From: Fischerella muscicola SAG 1427-1 = PCC 73103
GTDB taxonomy: Bacteria > Cyanobacteriota > Cyanobacteriia > Cyanobacteriales > Nostocaceae
DNA: 48,663 nucleotides
Assembly: GCF_000317245.1 (NCBI RefSeq)
Contig: NZ_AJLJ01000353.1
Coordinates: 1 to 48,663 of the forward strand
Reading direction: 5' to 3'
Shown here: piece by piece, positions 43,212-48,663 of the stretch
Position numbering within the stretch: the first letter of the stretch is position 1
Layout: every line of letters begins with the position of its first letter
Made by a program: the position numbers and the translations under genes
The notes under the pieces: generated by a model
Told to the model about the DNA's origin: nothing
Seen by the model: only the letters and a program-made list of their open reading frames with translations
Database searches by the model: none

Positions 43212-43310
43212 AAGGGAACTCTTAACAGGGAAAAGGGTGGGTTTCCTTTTGAAGCGTGAGGTTGTAACAAGGAACTCTTAACCCTCTTGTTCCCTATTAA
43301 GAGTTCCCTT
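43212..43310. repeat. 21-bp inverted repeat after the DUF3352 gene
   Basis: AAGGGAACTCTTAACAGGGA (from 43212) is mirrored by TCCCTATTAAGAGTTCCCTT (to 43310) with one mismatch. The 57-base loop contains a further direct copy of GGAACTCTTAACC. It starts at the stop codon of the DUF3352 gene, so it probably ends that transcript and may be a repeat element. Confidence 0.65.
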
Positions 43311-43391
43311 CACACTTCTTTATCTGTGATCCCCATTCCCACCAATTGCCGTAACCTGGATATTTGAGAGTAGAAACACAAGTTAGAATTT

Positions 43392-43976
43392 ATGGCTTAT
43401 TCTTGGTTTAAAGCATTTCATATTATCGGCGTTGTCGTTTGGTTTGCTGGACTGTTTTACTTAGTGCGTCTTTTCATCTATCACATCGAAGCTGAACAAG
43501 AAGCAGAACCAGCAAAGACGATACTCAAAAATCAGTATCAAATTATGGAAAAGCGCCTCTACAACATCATCACTACTCCGGGAATGCTGGTGACGGTGGC
43601 GTGTGCGATTGGTTTACTAGTAACGCAACCAGAATTTTTAAAACAAACTTGGTTGCACTATAAACTCGGATTTGTGGCACTTTTACTTGTTTATCATCAT
43701 TACTGCGCCCGTTTGATGAAACAGTTGGCAGAAAATAGATGCAAATGGACAAGCAAACAGATGCGGGCGATGAATGAAGCACCAACTGTCTTGTTAGTGG
43801 TGATTGTGATGTTGGTTGTCTTTAAGAATAGTTTGCCCACAGACTTGACTGCTTGGGTAATTTTCGGCTTGGTGCTTCTAATGGCGGTGACAATCCAGCT
43901 TTACGCTAGAAAGCGCAGACTTGATAAAGAAAAGCAACTTGCAGAAATGACACAGGTTCCTCAACAGCAGGTTTAG
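43392..43976 (+). CDS. hemJ: protoporphyrinogen IX oxidase HemJ
   Basis: This integral membrane enzyme converts protoporphyrinogen IX to protoporphyrin IX, the last shared step before haem and chlorophyll. It is the HemJ type used by most cyanobacteria (slr1790 relatives). The 194-residue protein has four or five helices and the conserved N terminus WFKAFHIIGVVVWFAGLFYL with His10 and Arg26, plus IITTPGMLVTV, LHYKLGFV and YHHYCARLMKQL. It stands alone on its strand between two repeat units. The C-terminal tail (KEKQLAEMTQVPQQQV) is an ordinary variable end. Haem supply links it distantly to pcyA, but the genes are 42 kb apart. Confidence 0.92.
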   Translation: MAYSWFKAFHIIGVVVWFAGLFYLVRLFIYHIEAEQEAEPAKTILKNQYQIMEKRLYNIITTPGMLVTVACAIGLLVTQPEFLKQTWLHYKLGFVALLLVYHHYCARLMKQLAENRCKWTSKQMRAMNEAPTVLLVVIVMLVVFKNSLPTDLTAWVIFGLVLLMAVTIQLYARKRRLDKEKQLAEMTQVPQQQV

Positions 43977-44003
43977 TTACATCTTGCATCTATGTCCAAT
44001 CCC

Positions 44004-44053
44004 GCCTGAGAATAAATTCTCAGGCTAATAGCATAAGTCCGTTAAAACGGACT
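44004..44053. repeat. two adjacent palindromes after hemJ
   Basis: GCCTGAGAAT/ATTCTCAGGC (44004-44025) and AGTCCGTT/AACGGACT (44036-44053) are consecutive perfect hairpins, 27 bp after the hemJ stop. This pair has the look of a dispersed two-hairpin repeat and may also terminate hemJ. Confidence 0.65.
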
Positions 44054-44116
44054 CAAATACTTTTCTATCTAGATTTATCTGACTTTAACTTTCAAAATTA
44101 TTTGACCAGGTAAAGA

Positions 44117-44980
44117 ATGCAACAGAAAACATTATTTACCAATAGAATTGCTGTATTGGCTACGAAGCATCAAAAGGAAAAAGTAATTGCTCCTGTTTTA
44201 GAAGCAGAATTAGAAATAAAAATTATAGTTCCAGATAATTTTGATACTGATATTTTTGGTACATTTACTAGAGAAGTAAAACGTCCAGGGAATCAAATTG
44301 AAGCCGCGAGATTGAAAGCGAAAAAAGTTTTGGAACTAACTGGTGAAAGTTTAGCGATCGCCAGTGAAGGTAGTTTTGGCCCTCATCCAGAAATCCCTTT
44401 CATTTCCAGTAATCGAGAAGTTGTCATTTTATTAGATCAAACACATGATTTAGAAATCATTGGTGAAGAATTATCTACCAAAACTAACCATAATCATTTA
44501 GTTGTGGAAACTGTTGAGCAAGCCTTACAATTTGCTCAAAAAGTTGGTTTTCCTGAACATGGTCTAGTAGTCATGTTTGATGAATCACCAAAAGATCAGA
44601 GTGAAATAATCAAAGGAATTATTACAGAAGCAAAACTCATAGAAGCTGTAAATTTTGTTCTGCAAAATTCACCAACAGGTAAAGCACATATAGAAACAGA
44701 TATGCGGGCGATGTATAATCCCACACGCATGAAAAATATTGCCAAAGCCACGCATAATTTATTAGAAAAAATTAATAGCTGTTGTCCAAAATGTTCTATA
44801 CCCGGCTTTGAAATCAACAAAAGAATTAAGGGTTTACCTTGTGCATTATGCTATCTGCCAACTTCCTTGACTCGCACTGTTATATATAAATGTCAAAAAT
44901 GTGGCTTTACTCAAGAAGAATTATTTCCAGATGGAAATGAATATGCAGAGCCAGTAAATTGTAATTATTGCAATCCTTAA
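44117..44980 (+). CDS. DUF6671-type protein with C-terminal zinc ribbon
   Basis: This 287-residue soluble protein has an alpha/beta domain (VLATKHQKEKVIAPVLE, SLAIASEGSFGPHPEIPF, EVVILLDQTHDLEIIGEE) followed by an ETDMRAMYNPTRMKNI motif and a cysteine-rich end with four CxxC pairs (CPKC, CALC, CQKC, CNYC, about 230-286) able to bind two zinc ions. I recognise it as the uncharacterised DUF6671 type, from memory. The SEGSFGPHP and DMRAMYNP motifs suggest an enzyme or nucleotide-binding function, but none is established. It is alone, convergent with the next gene over a shared hairpin. Confidence 0.75.
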   Translation: MQQKTLFTNRIAVLATKHQKEKVIAPVLEAELEIKIIVPDNFDTDIFGTFTREVKRPGNQIEAARLKAKKVLELTGESLAIASEGSFGPHPEIPFISSNREVVILLDQTHDLEIIGEELSTKTNHNHLVVETVEQALQFAQKVGFPEHGLVVMFDESPKDQSEIIKGIITEAKLIEAVNFVLQNSPTGKAHIETDMRAMYNPTRMKNIAKATHNLLEKINSCCPKCSIPGFEINKRIKGLPCALCYLPTSLTRTVIYKCQKCGFTQEELFPDGNEYAEPVNCNYCNP

Positions 44981-44989
44981 AGGATTTAG

Positions 44990-45012
44990 GCATCACTCAC
45001 GGTGAATGATGC
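44990..45012. terminator. shared hairpin between convergent genes
   Basis: GCATCACTCA (44990-44999) pairs with TGAATGATGC (45003-45012) with one mismatch. It lies 10 bp after one stop and 15 bp before the other, so it can end both transcripts. Confidence 0.6.
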
Positions 45013-45026
45013 TTACTTGTTGCTTG

Positions 45027-45419
45027 TTACGCCGTCTGTGTAGAAGCCGCTTTTGAGTCTGCGGTCGATTTTAACCGGGTGATAGTGGCTTTACGAATGC
45101 GATCGCTTTTGCGTACCCCACCTGCCATTTCGTATTCCCGGCTGTCTTTGCCATACCTCGACACCACACCACTAACCAAGCGTTCTGAGATTTCGCAAAT
45201 TGTCTTTTCAAGGGTTTTTATTTTTCCCTTTGCTGTGTCAAGGTCATTTAGCATCATATTATACTGGTCAATCTCGTTGTGGAGTTGCCCAGTTAACTCG
45301 GTTAAATGGTTTAAACTGATGGAATCACCAAAGTCAAGGCTAGAATTAATCGATTTCAATCCGAGTAATCTCTGTTCGGTTTTTTCTAGGATGGTAGAGC
45401 TTCTTTTTTTGCGTGTCAT
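45027..45419 (-). CDS. conserved-looking coiled-coil hypothetical protein
   Basis: From the ATG at 45419 (MTRKKRSSTILEKTEQ) the product is 130 residues; the frame is open to 45497, but that leader reads as non-coding. It is basic and helical, with a likely coiled coil in the middle (LTELTGQLHNEIDQYNMMLNDLDTAKGKIKTLEKTI), then GVVSRYGKDSREYEMAGGVRKSDR and a basic Ala/Ser-rich tail. The REYEMAGG(V/T)RxSxR pattern looks conserved, but I know no function. A role in binding nucleic acid would fit the charge but is only a guess. It is followed upstream by the 21-bp repeat array. Confidence 0.6.
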   Translation of the reverse strand: MTRKKRSSTILEKTEQRLLGLKSINSSLDFGDSISLNHLTELTGQLHNEIDQYNMMLNDLDTAKGKIKTLEKTICEISERLVSGVVSRYGKDSREYEMAGGVRKSDRIRKATITRLKSTADSKAASTQTA

Positions 45420-45577
45420 CAATAGATACTTTTTACTAAACTCTATCTTTCTAGAGTGTCTCAATGGGAGAATGTAACGGTTCAGTAAAAATTGCAAAAA
45501 AAGGTGTTTTTTGTAATAAGATTTGATTGCTAGCTCAGTAATTACACAATACTAGACAACAAATCGTTGAGAACGGA

Positions 45578-45745
45578 TTTGTGTTGTGAACGAATCGACT
45601 TGTGTTGTGGACAAAACAACTTGTGTTGTGGACGAATCAACTTGTGTTGTGGACGAATCGACTTGTGTTGTGGACGAATCAACTTGTGTTGTGAACGAAT
45701 CGACTTGTGTTGTGGACAAAACAACTTGTGTTGTGGACGAATAAA
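45578..45745. repeat. eight tandem copies of a 21-bp repeat
   Basis: Eight contiguous 21-bp units share the core TTGTGTTGTG(G/A)AC and differ in the last bases (GAATCAA, GAATCGA, AAAACAA). Copies 6-7-8 repeat the order of copies 1-2-3, so a 63-bp block was duplicated. Being a multiple of three, the array stays open in several frames on both strands (heptapeptides such as RPQHKLI and TTQVDSS), but there is no sign it is translated. It starts 159 bp upstream of the coiled-coil gene start. Confidence 0.93.
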
Positions 45746-45747
45746 AG

Positions 45748-45767
45748 AGACGCGATTCATCGCGTCT
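45748..45767. repeat. perfect 9-bp palindrome next to the repeat array
   Basis: AGACGCGAT / ATCGCGTCT with a two-base loop, two bases after the 21-bp repeat array. It belongs to the same word family as the palindrome inside the fusion kinase gene (12327-12358). Confidence 0.75.
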
Positions 45768-45906
45768 TAAACCAACGATGTGTTGCAATCATTAATTGAA
45801 TTGGTATTAAATTTTTTTCACGCAATTAAACCGGATTCCTGTATAACAACCAATCTAGCCACAGCCCCTCTCTGCTCGTAGAGAGGAGCTTGTAATATTA
45901 TCGATC

Positions 45907-46131
45907 CTAAGAACGGCGATGTGTGGGTAACACGCTCTTTTTCTGTTTTTCTTGCAAACTGCTGGCTTGTTTCAGGACTGGAATACACTGGTTAATCATC
46001 CAGATTAAAACCTCGATTGGTGAGTCTCCTTGCTGAAGGCGGTTTTCGGCATTTACACCAATTAATATTGTTTGCAGAATTAGTAAGAAAGCGATCGCTC
46101 TTTGACTTGCATTTTGAGGCTTGTTTTTCAT
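45907..46131 (-). CDS. small hypothetical protein, tentative
   Basis: A 74-residue frame starts at ATG 46131 (MKNKPQNASQRAIAFLLILQ) with GGTGGTG about seven bases upstream. It has one hydrophobic stretch (AFLLILQTILIGVNA) and a polar helical rest (IEVLIWMINQCIPVLKQ), and it contains a HIP1 site in the usual coding phase. A CCTCTCT/AGAGAGG hairpin lies just beyond its stop (45867-45886). An overlapping longer minus frame (45992-46318) has poorer composition. It is divergent from the NACHT gene, 160 bp from its start. No family recognised. Confidence 0.4.
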   Translation of the reverse strand: MKNKPQNASQRAIAFLLILQTILIGVNAENRLQQGDSPIEVLIWMINQCIPVLKQASSLQEKQKKSVLPTHRRS

Positions 46132-46291
46132 TTTGCACCACCCGAATCAGTTGTTGAATACAGCTTCTCTTTGGGGTGGTGAACGCAATCAAGGCGGATA
46201 AAATCTCGTTAAAATCAGGAATACATGGGTTTGGGGTGGTAAATTCAATTAGGGGTAGCCCCAAACTTTTTGGTATTTGTCTTCGACTGTC

Positions 46292-48663
46292 ATGCCTAAA
46301 AACACTTACGGTCTTCAAGTAAAAACACGGGTAAAACGCCTTTTAGAGGCTTTGCTTGATTTTGCCAATGGGGAATTTGAAGAAAGTATCAAAATTACAT
46401 TCAGGTGGGAACCAGAAGACAGTGCCAACCCAAGGCTGATAATTGAGACAACCCTGGTAGCTTTGGAATACCTGACAGCAAAAGATAAATATTCAAACAA
46501 GTTAACCAAGTCGCAAATTCGAGAAGCGCTGAATCTGCTGAAAGACTTTTTGAAGATTTTAGAGGACAACCGCACCCAAACTAGGGGTGTTAATAGTTGG
46601 CACTTCACCCTGAAACTGTGGTCAAAAGATAAGGAAAAGAACCTGAAGCAATTTGAACAAGCATGGGAAGCCAATAGACCAGAAAAATCTAAAACTTTAG
46701 AGACGAATTCCCAGAAATCAGACGATTTTTACTGGCAAGAAATCTGCGGCGCTAGGCTCAAAGAACACAAGCGTCCCACCACAAACCAGTTCTTCTTTGG
46801 TGATGATGACATGAAATTTGAGCTAGAGGCGATTCATGTCCCTTTAGCATTGGTAGAGCGTAACAAACCGAAGAAGTGCAGCGAGGATATTTCCCCAGAA
46901 CAAGGTTCACGACTTTACGAACCGAGTTATGAAGAGAAGCAGCGATTTGAACATCAGGCTTTTTTAGAGCAAATTATCCGTAAAGGTGTTGGTAAAACTC
47001 AAGGACACCGCATCGCTTTAATTGGGGAACCGGGTGCAGGAAAGACTACTCAGTTGCAAACTATAGCTTTTTGGATATTAGACAATAATCTGGGTTTACC
47101 AATTTGGATTTCTTTGGCAGATTTGCAAGGAAAGAGTGTAGAAGATTATCTACTGCAAAATTGGCTGAAAAATGCTCTAAAAGTAGTGCGTGTAACAGAA
47201 GAACAGGAAAACGCTTTCGCAGATTTATTCAAGAATAATTCTGTCTGGTTGTTGTTGGATGCAGCAGATGAAATGTCTTCACCCCAACCATTAACTGAGA
47301 TTTCCCAGCAGTTGACAGGATGGGTAGAAGATGCACGGGTTGTGCTGACTTGTCGGGTGAATGTTTGGGAAGCAAACGCGGGTGCTTTAGAAAATTTCAA
47401 GACGTATCGGTTACTCAATTTTGCATATCCGCAACAAGTGCAAGAGTTTATTCGGCGTTGGTTTCACAACAAGGGTGCAGATAAAGGGGAAAGATTATGG
47501 CAGGAATTAGATAAAGCTGAACGTCAGCGCATCCAAGATTTAGTTAAAAATCCTTTGCGGTTAGTGCTGTTGTGTAGTAGTTGGCAAGGTTCAGATCAAG
47601 GTTTACCGGAAACTAAAGCCGGACTTTATCAGCAGTTTGTAGAAGAGTTTTATAAGTGGAAAGAAAACCGCTTCCCTATCACCGAACAGCAGCAAGAGGA
47701 ATTAAACGCAGCCTTGGGACGTTTGGCGAAACGGGCAATCGACCAAGAAACGTCACGGTTTCGGCTACGTCATAAGTTGGTGCGTGACGAATTAGGTGAT
47801 GCAAAACAGCAAAATTCTTTATTTTGGTTAGCGTTAAGGTTGGGATGGCTAAATGAAGTTGGACTGGCTGCGGAATCAGCAACAAAAGAGAAAGTTTACG
47901 CTTTTTACCACACCACATTTGAGGAATATTTTGCAGCGTTGGCGATTAAGAATTGGCACGAGTTTCTGAATCATGTTCCCGACAACCCCGCGCTAGGCTT
48001 TTATCGCATTTTTGAACCGCAGTGGAAAGAGGTGATTTTGCTGTGGTTGGGACGTGAAGATGTGGAGAGGGAAGAGAAAGAAGAGTTTATTCAGGCGTTG
48101 GTGGAATTTGATGATGGGTGCGGAGAATACAGAGCTATTGATAGAGTCAGAAGGGGATTTTACGAGTTTCGCGCTTATTTTCTCGCTGCTGCGGGGGTTA
48201 ATGAGTGGAAAAATTCTGTCAACGCAGATGCGATTGTAGCGGAAATTGTTAAATGGCGCTTTGGCGAGTTTAAGGTTGAACAAAACAAGCGGGTAGAATT
48301 TCTCCAACCAATCCCAGAGGGAGCAGAGACAGCACTACTTCAGACAAATCGCATAAAAGCGATCGCTGCCTTGGTGGAGTTAATCGGCAAACCACAACTG
48401 GATAATCGTACCCGATGGCAAGCGGCATATAGCTTAGGGAAAATTGGCTCTGGCAACCAAAAAGCGATCACTGCTTTGGTGGAGTTAATCGGCAAACCAC
48501 AACTGGATGATGATACCCGAAGGCTAGCGGCATCTAGCTTAGGGCAAGTTGACCCAGGTAACCAAAAAGCGATTGCAGCTTTGGTGGAGTTAATCGGCAA
48601 ACTACAACTGGATGATGATACCCGATTGTTAACAGCATCTAGCTTAGGGAAAATTGACCCAGG
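46292..48663 (+). CDS. NACHT-type STAND NTPase with HEAT repeats, 3' end beyond window
   Basis: An uninterrupted frame from ATG 46292 (MPKNTYGLQVKTRVKRLLEA) to the window edge gives at least 790 residues. The N-terminal 120 residues (DNRTQTRGVNSWHFTLKLW) match the domain that precedes NACHT in many cyanobacterial proteins. The NACHT part has Walker A GEPGAGKTT (245-253, Lys251), Walker B LLLDAADE (Asp323, Asp326, Glu327; Ala replaces the usual Gly), sensor VVLTCRV, LVKNPLRLVLLC, and the winged-helix-like FYHTTFEEYFAALAI. The end holds HEAT/PBS-lyase-like repeats of exactly 35 residues (ALVELIGKPQLDDDTRxxAASSLG); three are visible and nearly identical in DNA. Bacterial NACHT proteins include anti-phage STAND proteins, so defence is plausible, but the role is unproven. 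No partner gene is seen. Confidence 0.87.
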   Translation, partial: MPKNTYGLQVKTRVKRLLEALLDFANGEFEESIKITFRWEPEDSANPRLIIETTLVALEYLTAKDKYSNKLTKSQIREALNLLKDFLKILEDNRTQTRGVNSWHFTLKLWSKDKEKNLKQFEQAWEANRPEKSKTLETNSQKSDDFYWQEICGARLKEHKRPTTNQFFFGDDDMKFELEAIHVPLALVERNKPKKCSEDISPEQGSRLYEPSYEEKQRFEHQAFLEQIIRKGVGKTQGHRIALIGEPGAGKTTQLQTIAFWILDNNLGLPIWISLADLQGKSVEDYLLQNWLKNALKVVRVTEEQENAFADLFKNNSVWLLLDAADEMSSPQPLTEISQQLTGWVEDARVVLTCRVNVWEANAGALENFKTYRLLNFAYPQQVQEFIRRWFHNKGADKGERLWQELDKAERQRIQDLVKNPLRLVLLCSSWQGSDQGLPETKAGLYQQFVEEFYKWKENRFPITEQQQEELNAALGRLAKRAIDQETSRFRLRHKLVRDELGDAKQQNSLFWLALRLGWLNEVGLAAESATKEKVYAFYHTTFEEYFAALAIKNWHEFLNHVPDNPALGFYRIFEPQWKEVILLWLGREDVEREEKEEFIQALVEFDDGCGEYRAIDRVRRGFYEFRAYFLAAAGVNEWKNSVNADAIVAEIVKWRFGEFKVEQNKRVEFLQPIPEGAETALLQTNRIKAIAALVELIGKPQLDNRTRWQAAYSLGKIGSGNQKAITALVELIGKPQLDDDTRRLAASSLGQVDPGNQKAIAALVELIGKLQLDDDTRLLTASSLGKIDP
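48356..48663 (+). repeat. 105-bp tandem repeat coding for HEAT units
   Basis: Units begin at 48356, 48461 and 48566, exactly 105 bp apart, each starting AAAGCGAT. The shared GGTGGAGTTAATCGGCAAAC and CAACTGGATGATGATACCCG words show near identity at DNA level. The array continues past the window edge. Confidence 0.9.

Noticed and set aside
45578..45745. CRISPR array
   Set aside because: The 21-bp units are contiguous with no spacers and there are no cas genes in the window.
45542..45788. Open frames on both strands coding heptapeptide repeats (RPQHKLI-like, TTQVDSS-like, CCGRIDL-like)
   Set aside because: They exist because the 21-bp tandem repeat is a multiple of three and lacks stops in several frames. 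None has protein-like flanks or a ribosome-binding site.
45992..46318. Minus-strand 108-residue ORF
   Set aside because: Composition is unusual for protein (many Arg, Ser, Pro) and it overlaps the more plausible frame at 45907-46131 and the start of the NACHT gene.
46315..48600. Several minus-strand ORFs opposite the NACHT gene
   Set aside because: The plus strand has one continuous frame with clear NACHT and HEAT motifs; the minus ORFs have no recognisable motifs.
1..48663. tRNA, rRNA, tmRNA or integrase/transposase genes
   Set aside because: I scanned for T-loop-like GGTTCRA words, for rRNA-like conserved stretches and for recombinase motifs and saw none; a covariance search would be needed to exclude them.

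Overview
The window comes from a heterocyst-forming (Nostocales-type) filamentous cyanobacterium. The evidence is the HIP1 octamer GCGATCGC recurring throughout genes and spacers, a phycocyanobilin synthase gene (pcyA), a devBCA-type exporter operon, giant cyanobacterial multisensor kinases, and heptameric short tandem repeats plus small palindromic repeats in the spacers. No rRNA, tRNA, integrase, transposase or CRISPR array could be seen. The last gene runs off the right edge.

Layout. 1-7 kb: a small hypothetical gene divergent from pcyA, then devB-devC-devA (glycolipid-type ABC exporter), a membrane-anchored protein on the opposite strand and a HAD phosphatase. 7-15 kb: a two-gene signalling operon made of a 2017-residue Ser/Thr-kinase/ATPase/GAF/histidine-kinase/receiver fusion and a REC-PAS-HK-REC hybrid kinase. 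15-20 kb: two minus-strand P-loop NTPases, an NB-ARC-like/TPR protein and an HTH/AAA-like protein. 20-30 kb: a second signalling cluster with a REC-wHTH-Hpt-REC-REC-GGDEF regulator, a giant GAF/PAS histidine kinase and two single-domain receivers. 30-33 kb: a gene-poor 2-kb stretch with a MITE-like nested palindrome, terminators and a cluster of hairpins that may be a small RNA. 32.7-39.4 kb: small membrane proteins (DUF1269, two DUF202), two decayed arylsulfatase fragments, a DUF937 protein, a transmembrane protein joining a phosphate-binding-like domain to three DUF4912 domains, and an aquaporin Z. 40-45 kb: glpK, a DUF3352 protein, hemJ, and a DUF6671 zinc-ribbon protein. 45-48.7 kb: a conserved small gene, an array of eight 21-bp repeats, and an open-ended NACHT-HEAT NTPase.

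How the parts may work together. The two kinase clusters are related: the giant kinase at 23.1 kb begins inside the region that is the helical-repeat/GAF part of the fusion kinase at 7.2 kb, as if it descends from a fusion kinase that lost its Ser/Thr-kinase and ATPase halves. Both kinases also carry genomic repeat sequence read in frame in the same loop of the histidine-kinase ATPase domain. The fusion kinase has Asn in place of the catalytic Asp of its Ser/Thr-kinase domain. The most system-like candidates are the NACHT-HEAT gene next to the repeat array (possible STAND-type defence), the phosphate-binding/DUF4912 membrane protein (possible transmembrane sensor), and the hairpin cluster at 31.2-31.45 kb (possible ncRNA). 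All functional statements are homology recognised by eye; no database search was run.
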